From contig CAZFIV010000005.1 in assembly GCA_964519665.1 (NCBI GenBank), positions 106,170 through 170,169 of the forward strand: 64,000 nt of DNA. The letters run 5' to 3'. The first letter of the stretch is position 1. Every line of letters starts with the position of its first letter. The translations under genes and the position numbers were made by a program. Positions 8,735 through 18,229 of the stretch are shown here, one piece after another. Source of the stretch: JANQQN01 sp964519665 (GTDB lineage: Bacteria; Myxococcota; Kuafuiibacteriia; Kuafuiibacteriales; Kuafuiibacteriaceae). Below the pieces are notes generated by a model. It did not search any database, was not told where the DNA came from, and was given only the letters and a program-made list of their open reading frames with translations.

Positions 8735-9694
8735 TTACGAAGGACGGAGCAGATAGACGCCTTCAACCCGCTGGCTGTCTACGAAACCGTGCTCCAGCTT
8801 GAGGTTGTACCCGCTGCAGACGGCGACCAGCCTCTCAGGGGTGTACCGAGTCGAATGAAAGACGGTCAGCACTTGGTCGCGTGAAAACGGGATGGTCTCG
8901 CCGTACACGTCGAGGCGAACGTCGTCGATGAGGGTCGCCAAGTAACGCATCTGCCAGGTCTGGCCGTCGTCGTCGAGCGGGGTGCTCACCAGTCGGCGGT
9001 CGGTTGCGCCCGGCGACAGCCCAAGCTCGAGGAGCGCCCCGTCATACCAGGCCCGAGCCAACGGATTGTCGTACTGCGGTACGATCGCGGGGGCCGAAGT
9101 GGTGAACGGCTCGGGCGATAGGTTGGCCGACAAGATGAGAAGGTCGTTCGGCGCCATAAGCCGGTCGAGGTATGGCAGGAGGCTGTCGTGATCGAAGTTC
9201 GGCAATATGCCGAGGCACGACCACACCACCGGCTGATCATCGCGTACTCCGTACTCCGAGCGGGCCGGCCACGCCGATAGATCGAGCACGATGCGGTCGA
9301 CGCGGGGGGCGCCGGCTTCCAGCAGACGCCGCCCAGCGGTCAAGACCAGGGCCGCACTCGTATCACTCAACACGATTCGGCTCGATCGGTCCTGGGCTTG
9401 GGTCACCCACCGCGCATCTTTTTGGCCGCCGCCACAGCCGAGGCTGACATATTGAACGTTCGATGGCGCGAGCCCATCGAGGGCCGCCCGGAAGGCCTGG
9501 TCGTAAAGGCCTTGCACCGCCGCGTGAGAGCGGACTGGCGACCAGCCCTCGTGGTAGGCGAGCCATCGCGCGGATTGGGCCGGCGAATCGTACAGATACC
9601 TTCCCGGTACGACTCCCGACCGCAGGTTAGCCTGCAGTTGGGCGGCGATGACATCGGGCCACTGAGAGGAATGAAATTCGACTGGTACCTTCAT
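8735..9694 (-). CDS. EgtD-like SAM-dependent methyltransferase (Methyltransf_33 type)
   Basis: 319-residue class I methyltransferase. The SAM loop is VSLGCGGGQKDARW, followed by an Asp at the end of the next strand (VLSDTS). The C-terminal part (FHSTRYTPERLVAVCSGY, then GFVDSQRVEGVYLLRP) resembles the end of the histidine N-alpha-methyltransferase EgtD, where an Arg-rich helix and a final LRP strand recur. It need not make ergothioneine: no EgtB gene is adjacent. The ATG overlaps the stop of the upstream peptidase (ATGA), so the two are translationally coupled. Family likely, substrate unknown. Confidence 0.7.
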   Translation of the reverse strand: MKVPVEFHSSQWPDVIAAQLQANLRSGVVPGRYLYDSPAQSARWLAYHEGWSPVRSHAAVQGLYDQAFRAALDGLAPSNVQYVSLGCGGGQKDARWVTQAQDRSSRIVLSDTSAALVLTAGRRLLEAGAPRVDRIVLDLSAWPARSEYGVRDDQPVVWSCLGILPNFDHDSLLPYLDRLMAPNDLLILSANLSPEPFTTSAPAIVPQYDNPLARAWYDGALLELGLSPGATDRRLVSTPLDDDGQTWQMRYLATLIDDVRLDVYGETIPFSRDQVLTVFHSTRYTPERLVAVCSGYNLKLEHGFVDSQRVEGVYLLRPS

Positions 9695-11454
9695 TTGAGC
9701 AATCCCTCGACCAGCTGTTGCGCGACGGGATGGTACTTGTCGCGAGCGTTACGGTAGATGGTCTCGGCGCGGGTCCGCCCCTCGGGACCGGCGGCGACGA
9801 GGCCTTCGTAGAGAGGGCGTAGGTATTTCATTCGCCCGCAGGTCAGCAGAGTGGTTTCGACGGCATCGAACAGGGGCTGGTAGTCCGAACGGGCGGCGGC
9901 CGCCAACCAACCGACCCGAAGTTCGGCGTTCCGCGAGGTCGAGAGTGAAAACGCCGCTTCGAACCACTCGACGTCTTCGGCGTCGAGTCGTGTCGGAAGT
10001 CGGCTCAAAAAAACTTGCCACTCATCGGCGTCGAGCGTTCGAAGGCTTTCGATGGACGGGCGCTGTCGCTCGGACCAGGCTCGAGCCCAACCGACGATTT
10101 CATCGCGGCGGGCGGACTCGGGGCGCGGGGCGTCGGCCGGTAGGTCCGAGCCGTCGATCCACGCGTCGACGTCGATGCCATCGAGCAGGTCGGGAAAGTC
10201 GGATCGCATGAACGTCAGCAGATGACTGGTCTCGATCGAAGTAAAGCGAAAGCGCTCGATGTAGCGGCGCAGAAAGGCGTCGAATCGGGGCCGGCCCACG
10301 TTTTGTTCGATCCGGAGCAAGAAAAGGTAGCCCTTCTCGTAGGGAACCACCGAGAAAACGTCGTCGGGATCGTGCCCGCTGAGCTCGGTTCGCAGCCGCG
10401 TCAGGGCGGGGTCGACCGCCTTCAACCGCACCATGTCGGCTTCGAGGTGGGCACGGCCGACGGCGGCCTGGAGGTCGCGGGTTGCTGCGCCGTAGACGGC
10501 TTCTACGATGCGTCGCTCCGCATACACCGTGAACCCTTCATTGAGCCAGAAGTGATTCATGTTGGCGTTGGTCACCAGATTGCCAGTCCACGAGTGAGCG
10601 AGCTCATGCGCGATCACGCTGACCAATGAGCGGTCGCCGGCCAGCAACGAGGGCGTCACGAAGGTCAAACGCGGATTCTCCATGCCCCCGTACGGGAACG
10701 ACGGCGGCATGACCAAGAGGTCGAACCGGTCCCAGTCGTACGGACCGAACAAGGCTTCAGCTCGGCGCAGGTGCTCGTCGACCGGCTGGAACTCCCACGC
10801 CGCGGCGTCGACCACCGATGGCTCGGCATAGACCCGGCTGCGCGGGCCGAGCTCGGCCGACGCGAGCTCCCCGACCGCAAATGCTAGAAGGTAAGGCGGG
10901 ATGGGCTGGGGCATTTCGAACCGGAAGACCGAGCGTCCGTCGACCGTGTCGTGACCTACAGGCGCAGCCGCCATGACCGCCGTGAGCCCGGGCGGAACGT
11001 CGATGTCGGCCGTGTATCGGACTCTGATCCGCGGCGTGTCTTGGCACGGCACCACCGACCGAGCGTGGATCGCTTGGCACTGCGTGAACACGAACGGCTC
11101 ACGACCGCTGGCCGTCTGTTCGGGGGCGAGCCACTGCAGAGCGGTCGCGCGAGCCCCGGTTCGGTACCGGACTCGAACGGCGGCGCCCTCGAGGAACACC
11201 CGCAATCGTTGGCCGAGAACCGGATCGGACGTCCCCAGCTCAAACTGGATCGGCGCACCTTCGAGGGTGGTGACGGCGTCGATGTGGAGGTCGCGGGTGT
11301 CCAGATCGAGCGTGCCCGTGGCGGGTCGGTCGAGGTAGAGCACGACTTCGCCGCGGACCTCTCTCCGCAGGAAATCCACCGACAACTGCAGGTTCATCCG
11401 CTGAGCGGCGGGCTGGTTGTCGTCGGCATACGAGTGAGGATCGGGACGAACCAT
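9691..11454 (-). CDS. M1-family zinc aminopeptidase, leukotriene A4 hydrolase type
   Basis: 587-residue M1 metallopeptidase. It has the GGMEN exopeptidase loop (PSFPYGGMENPRLTF, about 258), the zinc site HELAH (about 282) and the third ligand Glu in WLNEGFTVYAERR (about 304). The stretch ALQWLAPEQTASGREPFVFT, then CQAIHARSVVPCQDTP, and the C-terminal helical repeat domain are typical of the LTA4 hydrolase branch rather than of PepN. Those enzymes are cytosolic aminopeptidases with an epoxide-hydrolase activity in animals; in bacteria the peptidase role is the safe inference. It is first in a two-gene operon with the methyltransferase. Confidence 0.9.
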   Translation of the reverse strand: MVRPDPHSYADDNQPAAQRMNLQLSVDFLRREVRGEVVLYLDRPATGTLDLDTRDLHIDAVTTLEGAPIQFELGTSDPVLGQRLRVFLEGAAVRVRYRTGARATALQWLAPEQTASGREPFVFTQCQAIHARSVVPCQDTPRIRVRYTADIDVPPGLTAVMAAAPVGHDTVDGRSVFRFEMPQPIPPYLLAFAVGELASAELGPRSRVYAEPSVVDAAAWEFQPVDEHLRRAEALFGPYDWDRFDLLVMPPSFPYGGMENPRLTFVTPSLLAGDRSLVSVIAHELAHSWTGNLVTNANMNHFWLNEGFTVYAERRIVEAVYGAATRDLQAAVGRAHLEADMVRLKAVDPALTRLRTELSGHDPDDVFSVVPYEKGYLFLLRIEQNVGRPRFDAFLRRYIERFRFTSIETSHLLTFMRSDFPDLLDGIDVDAWIDGSDLPADAPRPESARRDEIVGWARAWSERQRPSIESLRTLDADEWQVFLSRLPTRLDAEDVEWFEAAFSLSTSRNAELRVGWLAAAARSDYQPLFDAVETTLLTCGRMKYLRPLYEGLVAAGPEGRTRAETIYRNARDKYHPVAQQLVEGLLK

Positions 11455-11485
11455 GGATCTCCGCTAGCGGACCCGGTTCGACAAC

Positions 11486-12013
11486 TCAACGATCGTCATC
11501 CGGGTGTCGCGAACCGTGCAACACCTGGAACGCGGCGACCGCGAGCGCGACGTGCACATTGAGGGATGCGCCTTTGCCGTACATGGGGATGAAGATCGCG
11601 CCGTCGACGGCGGCCAGAGCCTTTTTGGGCACACCGTGGTCTTCGTGACCGACCATGAGACAAACTCGCTCCGGGTAGTCGATGCGGTGATACGGCTCGG
11701 CGTCCTCGGTGATCTCGACCGCGAGCACCCGGTACCCTTCGGCTTGAGCGGCGCGCACCGCATCGACAACGTCGTCGAGCGCCTTCCACGTGACCCGCGC
11801 TTCCTTACCTCGACCGACCTTGGTGATGAGTTTGTGGGGAGGTCGGGCAGTAATGCCCGCCAGCCACAGCTCGGCCCGGCAAGCGTCGGCGATGCGAAAT
11901 GCACTTCCGACGTTCACCGGATCTTCCACGTTGGCCAGCAGGAAAGCGACCGTGTGGCGCGGCTTCGGTTGGGCACGCATGAAGCGCTTCATTTCTGTGC
12001 GGCGACCGGCCAT
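11486..12013 (-). CDS. TrmH/SpoU-family RNA 2'-O-methyltransferase
   Basis: 175-residue SPOUT-fold methylase acting on the 2'-hydroxyl of tRNA or rRNA with SAM. The three family motifs are present: NVGSAFRIADA (34-44), VCLMVGHEDHGVPKKAL (motif 2) and IPMYGKGASLNVHVALAVAA (motif 3, knot). There is no N-terminal substrate-binding domain, so it is a short SpoU-type protein. The exact target nucleotide cannot be told from sequence. It diverges from the cytochrome gene; about 280 bases lie between the two starts. Confidence 0.88.
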   Translation of the reverse strand: MAGRRTEMKRFMRAQPKPRHTVAFLLANVEDPVNVGSAFRIADACRAELWLAGITARPPHKLITKVGRGKEARVTWKALDDVVDAVRAAQAEGYRVLAVEITEDAEPYHRIDYPERVCLMVGHEDHGVPKKALAAVDGAIFIPMYGKGASLNVHVALAVAAFQVLHGSRHPDDDR

Positions 12014-12294
12014 GACGTGCGCTCAGGAGCAGCAGGCTATCAAACCTGGGTTTGCAGCAGGGCTGGAAACTGAAGCGGCGACTCGGCACCCCAGGCTGGA
12101 GACCCACCACCTCGGTTTCGATCGATCTGGACATCGTGTCCAACGTGTTTGCCCCCCGAGCATAAAGGGGATGCACGTTCTCTTGCGGGCGCGGCGGATT
12201 GCCACGTACAACGGCCGCGGGAGCACGGGTGCAGCACGGGGCCGTTCTTCAGACACCGCGGACGCCGAGCGCGTCGACGTCGCCGACGTGTTGG
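12014..12294. other. Divergent intergenic region upstream of the cytochrome gene
   Basis: 281 bases between the TrmH-family gene (minus) and the multiheme cytochrome (plus). An open frame runs through it into the cytochrome frame from 12199, but its product is low-complexity and precedes the signal peptide, so it is treated as noncoding. Both promoters should lie here; no clear -35/-10 pair was picked out. Confidence 0.5.
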
Positions 12295-14976
12295 ATGTCG
12301 CCGGCGGTTCCGGCCGACGCGGGGCAGCGGCCCCTGCTCGTCAAGGCCATCGCGATCTTGATGCTCGCGTTGATGGCCTGCCTGGCGTCGCCTGGCGAGG
12401 GGTGGGCGCAAGGCTCCCCGGGACCGATGTCGCGGGGCCATCGCGACCTGACCTCCTTCCCGCTCGACTGCAACAAGTGCCACGAGGCCGGGTACGGAGT
12501 CCCCGACGACAAGTGTCTGGCCTGCCACACTCACCAGCCCCTGCGACGTCGAATCAAGGCTGGCCAAGGTTTTCATGCGACCGAAGCGGTCAAAAAGAAG
12601 CGCTGCAAGACCTGCCACGCCGAGCACATCGAAGAGCCGCCGGGTTCGGGAAAAGGGCGTCGGACCACGATCGACTGGCGACCTTTCGGCGGCAAGCGAA
12701 ACTTCGACCACGATCTGGCCGGGTGGCCGCTCGAGGGCACCCATCGCTACACGAAGTGCGAAAAGTGCCACTTTCAGAAGTATCCGAAGAGCCGGCTCCC
12801 GACATTCATGGGCGCGCGCCAGGAGTGCACGACTTGTCACTTCGGCACCGAGCAGCGGCCCGGTCCTGGCGGCACCAATCCTCATGAATTCAAGGACGTC
12901 GCGCTGACCGAGTGCCAGCTGTGCCATGGGTTCGCGAACTTCTCGGTGATCAACCTCGGGGCGACCAAGTTCGACCACGATCGAACGGACTTCCCGATCA
13001 GCGGCTTTCACCTTCGTAACAAGTGCGTCAGCTGCCACGCCGAGAATATCCGCGACTTCAAGGTCGATGACGCCTTCGAGGACTGCGACGGCTGCCACGA
13101 GGATTCGCACCGCTCGGTGATCTCCGCCAAGCGGGATTGCAAGTCATGCCACGGCATGAAGACGCGTTTTCAAAAGACCTCGTTCGATCACGGTCGAGAA
13201 ACGCGGTGGCCGCTTCGGGGCAAACATCAGCAGAACCGCTGCCAGGATTGCCATCAGGTCGATTCGGAACCGGTCGCGCCGCAGATGAACTGCGTGACCT
13301 GCCACAACGATATCCACCGCGGCCGGTTCGGGGCCGAGACCTGTGAAGGTTGCCACCAAGAGCAGGGGTGGCCGCACATGACCTACGACCACGACCGAAA
13401 GACTCGATTCGAGCTCACCGGAAAGCACGAATCGACGAAGTGCACGACCTGTCATCGCTTCGGTATTGAACGTCGCTTCGAGCGGTTCGAGAGCACCGAC
13501 TGCGCCAGCTGCCATCGACATCAGGAGGCTCACTGCGGACAGTTTGGTCTCGAAAACTGCGAGCGCTGCCATGTTCGAGGCGGAGACCGAACGTCGAAGT
13601 TCGACCATGCACTCACGCGCTTTCCACTCGAGCGCGCCCACTCGGAGGCGGCGTGCGATCGATGCCACCTGCCGGCCCGGCTCGGCTCATCCCGGCAATG
13701 CCGCCAGACCGTGAAATATACGGGGCTCGATCCGCAGTGCAGCACCTGCCACGTGGACATTCACCGTGGCGAGCTCGGACGAGACTGCGCGAAGTGCCAC
13801 ACTTCGGGCGCGACCTTCAAGACCCTGGTCTTCGACCACAACCGCGACGCGCGCTTTCCGCTCGACGGGTTCCACCAGATCGTCAACTGCGACAGCTGTC
13901 ATCCGGGCCGCCAATACAAGCTCGACGACACGACCTGCTACTCGTGCCACGCCAAAGACGACGTGCACGAAGGCAAGCTCAGCGACAGCTGTGCGGAGTG
14001 CCATGAGACGAGCGGTGGCGCGCCGAAGTTCGATCACAACCTCCACACCCGTTTCCAACAAGAGGGCACTCACGCGCGAATCGAGTGCGAGCGATGCCAT
14101 TTCTTGCTGGCCGATGGACGAAGCCCGTTTGAACGCTCCGAGCGTCGCGGTCCGCGGCGCCGCGATGCGGGGCCCGACACCCGTCTCGCTCCGCGCTCTG
14201 ACGCGCGCCTCTACTCGCAGGATGGCGTCCGCGCGGGACGCGAGCGGGCGAGCGACGGAGCTCGGGCGGCAGCCCAGCGCCTGCTGACCGCGATCGCTCC
14301 GCCGGGCGCTCCCCTCGATCTGCAGTTCCGGGCGGCGGGTTTGGATTGCGATTCATGCCACCCGGATCCCCACCAGGTCACCGACGAGCTCGACTGCGCG
14401 TCGTGCCACGCCTTCGAGACGTGGGACGACCCGCCCAGGAACGACTACCACCAGCTGGCGGGCTTCTCGCTCGACGGCGCGCACACCGTGGTGGCCTGCG
14501 AGCTCTGCCACGACGGCGAGACCAACCTCCGGGGGCGCGGCGAGCGCTGCGGCAGCTGCCATGTGCAAGACGACGTGCACTCGGGGTCGCTCGGGGCCGA
14601 CTGCGGCCGGTGTCACGAACAGCGCGTTTGGTTCCCCAGCACGTTCACCCACACCGACGTCGGATACGTGCTGCAAGGCATCCATCGCACCCTCGACTGT
14701 CGGTCGTGCCATCAGGCCGGAAACTACTTCATCAGCAGCGACTGCTACGCCTGTCATTTGTCGGACTATCGGCGCTCGATGCTGCTCCCGGGCGGTTGGC
14801 ACCGGGCCGACATCAGTCTGAATCGGGACGCGGTCGCCAACGGTCGATTTTACATCGCGGGCTCCGGAACGCTTCAGGCGCTGCAACAGCAACAAGGACT
14901 CGGTCCGACCAGCACTGACTGCGGCCAGTGCCACACCCAGTTTGCGTGGGGTTTGGGGGCCAAGATTGTACCCTGA
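12295..14976 (+). CDS. Secreted 30-heme c-type cytochrome
   Basis: 893-residue predicted exported electron-transfer protein. I count 30 CxxCH heme c sites, from CNKCH near the N-terminus to CGQCH near the end. A signal peptide (LLVKAIAILMLALMACLA, cleavage near GEGWAQG) targets it to the periplasm or beyond. The array is modular: about nine copies of an element [FY]DHx5-6FxLxGxH followed by a CxxCH (for example KFDHDRTDFPISGFH), interleaved with simple CxxCH units. A heme-free linker of about 75 residues rich in Arg/Asp/Ala separates hemes 22 and 23. The ATG at 12295 is chosen since it places a normal signal peptide; an in-frame ATG at 12199 would add 32 low-complexity residues. Its end overlaps the next gene, an outer-membrane barrel, suggesting a conduit. 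Confidence 0.9.
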   Translation: MSPAVPADAGQRPLLVKAIAILMLALMACLASPGEGWAQGSPGPMSRGHRDLTSFPLDCNKCHEAGYGVPDDKCLACHTHQPLRRRIKAGQGFHATEAVKKKRCKTCHAEHIEEPPGSGKGRRTTIDWRPFGGKRNFDHDLAGWPLEGTHRYTKCEKCHFQKYPKSRLPTFMGARQECTTCHFGTEQRPGPGGTNPHEFKDVALTECQLCHGFANFSVINLGATKFDHDRTDFPISGFHLRNKCVSCHAENIRDFKVDDAFEDCDGCHEDSHRSVISAKRDCKSCHGMKTRFQKTSFDHGRETRWPLRGKHQQNRCQDCHQVDSEPVAPQMNCVTCHNDIHRGRFGAETCEGCHQEQGWPHMTYDHDRKTRFELTGKHESTKCTTCHRFGIERRFERFESTDCASCHRHQEAHCGQFGLENCERCHVRGGDRTSKFDHALTRFPLERAHSEAACDRCHLPARLGSSRQCRQTVKYTGLDPQCSTCHVDIHRGELGRDCAKCHTSGATFKTLVFDHNRDARFPLDGFHQIVNCDSCHPGRQYKLDDTTCYSCHAKDDVHEGKLSDSCAECHETSGGAPKFDHNLHTRFQQEGTHARIECERCHFLLADGRSPFERSERRGPRRRDAGPDTRLAPRSDARLYSQDGVRAGRERASDGARAAAQRLLTAIAPPGAPLDLQFRAAGLDCDSCHPDPHQVTDELDCASCHAFETWDDPPRNDYHQLAGFSLDGAHTVVACELCHDGETNLRGRGERCGSCHVQDDVHSGSLGADCGRCHEQRVWFPSTFTHTDVGYVLQGIHRTLDCRSCHQAGNYFISSDCYACHLSDYRRSMLLPGGWHRADISLNRDAVANGRFYIAGSGTLQALQQQQGLGPTSTDCGQCHTQFAWGLGAKIVP

Positions 14977-17038
14977 ACAACGGCTTTGGGCCCTGGGGCA
15001 CGAGCGTCGGCCGCTGGCCCGGCGAGCTCGCATCACGGGCTTGGTCGGCTTATCGGGCTTGTTCGCCATCGTCATCTTCGTCGCGGACATCCGAATGGCG
15101 TCCGCGCGCGACCCTTGGTGGGCAGCGCAGGTGAGCGCGCTGTTGACGGCGCAGACCGACCCGCGCGACGGCGGCGAACTCGACAGCGAAGAGCGCAGGG
15201 AGACTCGGCGACGTCGTCGTCGCAAACGCCGCGATGGTCGACGACGTGCGCCGTCCCAGGCTTCGGCTTCGGACGACGCATCGACGGCCTCGGGCTCTAC
15301 ATCCGAGCCGTCCGAAGACGGTCGGCGAGGGCGGGCCGCGGCTGACCGCACCCAGCGGATCCTCGAGGGACGCAAGTCTTCCCGGGTCACCCGCGGCACC
15401 CCGTCGCGCTGGTCGAACCGCGGAGCGATGGTGCCGATCGTGTCCGAGGTGCCGATCACCCAGCCGCTGCCGGCTCGAAACGTCCCTCGCCCGGCGGGCG
15501 TGGTTACAGTGGGCCAGCGTCTGCAGGGGCAGGAGCCCTTGCTGTCGGCCCGCGTTTCGGTGGGCTACTACCGACTCGAGACGCTCGGCCAGGACACCTC
15601 TTTCGTGGCCCCGGAAGGCGAGCGAGACGAAACGGAAGTCCCGATCAGCAACAACCTCGACCTGCTGCGGGCCCGCACGACCCTGAGCTACCAACGCATC
15701 GCGAACTCTCGGTTCGGGCTCCAAGTCGATGCCGAGTTCAGGCCGCAGCTGTCGGGGCCGCCCCGCAACCGGCCCACCGACATGCGGGTCAACGAGTTGT
15801 TCGTGAGCTGGGGGCGCACCGACTGGCGGCGTCGACGGACCGGGCCGGCGTGGGGGGTCGCCGTGGGGCGGGTCGCCATCCGCGAGGCGGGCTACGCCCA
15901 GGCCGACGGAGCGGCGGTTCGATTCCGTATCGTGCCCGAGCTGATGGTGGGCGCCTGGGGCGGCGTGACCGGCAACCCATACGGATTCAACTGGCGGCTT
16001 CAGCAGACCGAGTTCGTCAGCGCCGACTGGTACACTGGCGGGGGATTCGTCTCGTTCTTGTGGAACCGTCTCAGTGTCAACGTGGCCGGCGGCGTCACGA
16101 TCGCGAACCTCGATACCAACGAGGGCGGGGCGGACCGCGTGTTCTTCTACGCTGACGCCGCCTACACCGTCACCGATGACCTGAATCTGCTGCTCAACGG
16201 CTGGTTCGATGTCTTGCCCGATGGCCAGTCGATTCAGAACGTCGATCTCATCGCCGCCTACACGCCGACCCGGCGCTTGAGTTTCTCGGCGTCGGTCGGC
16301 CGGTTCAGCACCGTGGTGTACTCCGACACCGCGGGCTCGACCTTCATCACGGACCCGAACGCCAATCTCGTGGGCGTCGACGATGCTGACGTGCCAAACG
16401 TCGAGAACGCGGTGATCGTCGATCAAGACGGACAGCCCATCAACACGTTCGATGCCGCCTTGCTCACCGCGGTCTATAACTCGTTTCGAGTTCGGGCTGG
16501 CTATCGCTGGTTTCGGGAGCTCGAGACCTTCGTGAGGTGGAACACCCTGCTTCGCGATACCAGTGTGACCGATATGACCCTCGATGACGCCGCCAACGAG
16601 GCGTCGGTCGACTTTGCGTCGGTTCGATCCTTGCCGACCCTCGGCGTTCGCTATCGCAACCCGAAGATCATCGACGCGAGTGCCGGCTTTACGTACGTCA
16701 TCGACGAAGAAGCGACCGCGAACACCATCGTTCGAGGAGGCATCGGGCGAGAGTATGCTGGGCTGTACGCGGCCGCGGACGTCCGGGCGTTCTTCGGGGA
16801 GATCGATGGTTTCGATGGCGGAGTCAATCTGAGTTACACCTTTCCGCGAAGCTGGACGCCCGGCGCCGTGAGCCTACGCGGGTCGTTCCGCTACTATCGC
16901 GAAAACGTGGCCCTCTTTCGCCCTAGCGAGCTCGATGCAGGGCCCTCGGCGGGGATGGGCACCGAGCCTGCGAATCAGCAGCTTATTCCGAACCAAGAGA
17001 CTTTCTTCGGCTACGCGGGCATCGACTGGCGATATTAG
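14966..17038 (+). CDS. Outer membrane beta-barrel protein paired with the multiheme cytochrome
   Basis: About 690 residues. N-terminal signal (TGLVGLSGLFAIVIFVADI, then ASARD), an unusual Arg-rich then Ser-rich linker (residues about 75-140), then alternating-hydrophobicity strands with many aromatic girdle residues (GYYRLETL, FGLQVDAEFRPQL, LSFSASVGRFSTVVY, VRAGYRWFRELETFVRWN) ending in IDWRY, an aromatic C-terminus as expected of a barrel. No in-frame ATG precedes the signal. The TTG at 14966, 11 bases inside the cytochrome gene and behind a GGGGG run, is preferred to the TTG at 14942. It lacks the CxxC seen near the N-terminus of MtrB-type porins. Position suggests it houses or docks the cytochrome; this is inference. 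Confidence 0.7.
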   Translation: MYPEQRLWALGHERRPLARRARITGLVGLSGLFAIVIFVADIRMASARDPWWAAQVSALLTAQTDPRDGGELDSEERRETRRRRRRKRRDGRRRAPSQASASDDASTASGSTSEPSEDGRRGRAAADRTQRILEGRKSSRVTRGTPSRWSNRGAMVPIVSEVPITQPLPARNVPRPAGVVTVGQRLQGQEPLLSARVSVGYYRLETLGQDTSFVAPEGERDETEVPISNNLDLLRARTTLSYQRIANSRFGLQVDAEFRPQLSGPPRNRPTDMRVNELFVSWGRTDWRRRRTGPAWGVAVGRVAIREAGYAQADGAAVRFRIVPELMVGAWGGVTGNPYGFNWRLQQTEFVSADWYTGGGFVSFLWNRLSVNVAGGVTIANLDTNEGGADRVFFYADAAYTVTDDLNLLLNGWFDVLPDGQSIQNVDLIAAYTPTRRLSFSASVGRFSTVVYSDTAGSTFITDPNANLVGVDDADVPNVENAVIVDQDGQPINTFDAALLTAVYNSFRVRAGYRWFRELETFVRWNTLLRDTSVTDMTLDDAANEASVDFASVRSLPTLGVRYRNPKIIDASAGFTYVIDEEATANTIVRGGIGREYAGLYAAADVRAFFGEIDGFDGGVNLSYTFPRSWTPGAVSLRGSFRYYRENVALFRPSELDAGPSAGMGTEPANQQLIPNQETFFGYAGIDWRY

Positions 17039-17124
17039 CCAATTTCGATACCCGGGGGCCTCGGGGCACGGTTCTGAGCGGTTCGGGGCTTGTCAGTCGT
17101 ATTCGTCGTGTTTTGATTGTGTAT

Positions 17125-18147
17125 ATGCTGACGAGCGGTCTGCACTTGTTCTCGATTCGGGGCATCCCCGTCCACTTCTCGCCGTTGTTCTTACTCCTGT
17201 TGTTGTTTGTCGGATTCCAGGGCGTGGGCTTCGTCTTCGTGGGTGTAGTGACCTTCAGCATCCTGGTGCACGAAATGGGGCACGCCCTCGTCGCCCAGTA
17301 CTTCCGGCTATCGCCGAGCATCGTGCTTCACGGCTGGGGGGGGCTTTGCCATCACGAGCGCCCGCAGCGCGAGAGCCACGACGCGCTGATCATCGCGGCT
17401 GGGCCAGCGGCGGGCTTCGCTTTGGGGTTCTTGGCGTTGGCGTTGTACCTGTTCGCCCCACCGACGGTCCTCGAACCCGGCAGCCTGGGGACGCGGATCG
17501 TCGAGTGGCTCGTCTACATCAACCTATTCTGGAGCTTCATCAATATCCTGCCGTTGTGGCCCCTGGACGGAGGCCAGCTCTTTCGTCTCGGTATGGTGAA
17601 GGCCTTCGGCGGGTTGCGGGGTGAACGGATCGCCCACGGGGTGGGGACGGTCATGGGCGTTCTGGTGGCCATCGGCATGTACCAGATCGGCTTTGTCTTG
17701 TTCGCCGTTATCTCGGGTTACTGGGCGTACCTGAACATTCAGAACTTCAACAGCCGCAGCGCGACCGGAGCCATCTATGTCAATAATCGCTTCGCCCGCG
17801 AGCTCGGCAAAAAGATGAGGGCAGCCTACGAGGCTGGCCAATATGATGAAGCCTACCGGCTCGGTCGGCAAGTCCGCTCCGAGAGCAATCTTGATTCGGG
17901 GACGCTGGCGAGCGTGTGGGAAGTCTTGGGCGTGGTCGCTGCGGTTCGTGACAACTACGAAGAGGCGTGGAGTTATCTCAAGCGGGCTCCAGAGCGGGGC
18001 CGGGTTCTCGAAGCCCGCGCGGCGTGCATCATCGCGCTCGAGCTCAAGCCTGAAGCGCAGGCATTCATCGCTTCCGGCAAGCTAGGGCGCGTACCCGAAC
18101 ACTTGCAGGTCGAGTTGCGGGCGCTCGCGTCGCTGCCTCGGGGCTGA
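17125..18147 (+). CDS. Site-2 protease family (M50) membrane metallopeptidase
   Basis: About 340 residues. Zinc site HEMGH (His49, Glu50, His53) lies in the second hydrophobic segment, and the third-ligand motif INILPLWPLDGGQLF (about 135-150) lies in a later one, together defining the intramembrane S2P fold with about five to six membrane helices. The C-terminal 130 residues are soluble and helical with a TPR-like rhythm (AYEAGQYDEAYRLGRQV, EEAWSYLKRAPERGRVLEAR). The ATG at 17125 is preferred to a TTG at 17113. Downstream of the cytochrome and barrel genes on the same strand; whether it processes them or a regulator is unknown. Confidence 0.88.
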   Translation: MLTSGLHLFSIRGIPVHFSPLFLLLLLFVGFQGVGFVFVGVVTFSILVHEMGHALVAQYFRLSPSIVLHGWGGLCHHERPQRESHDALIIAAGPAAGFALGFLALALYLFAPPTVLEPGSLGTRIVEWLVYINLFWSFINILPLWPLDGGQLFRLGMVKAFGGLRGERIAHGVGTVMGVLVAIGMYQIGFVLFAVISGYWAYLNIQNFNSRSATGAIYVNNRFARELGKKMRAAYEAGQYDEAYRLGRQVRSESNLDSGTLASVWEVLGVVAAVRDNYEEAWSYLKRAPERGRVLEARAACIIALELKPEAQAFIASGKLGRVPEHLQVELRALASLPRG

Positions 18148-18229
18148 TGTCGGAGGTCGTGGTGGGAGCGGGGAGGGCCTGGCCGCGGATACGTTCCGGT
18201 CTGCCAGCCGGGCCCCGGTCGACGGCTCG

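Noticed and set aside
12199..12294. 32-codon N-terminal extension of the cytochrome
   Set aside because: Low-complexity sequence in front of a normal signal peptide; ATG 12295 fits export better.
15050..16426. 458-codon minus-strand open frame inside the outer-membrane barrel gene
   Set aside because: The plus strand gives signal peptide and barrel strands; the antisense product is Arg/His/Asp-rich with no domain.
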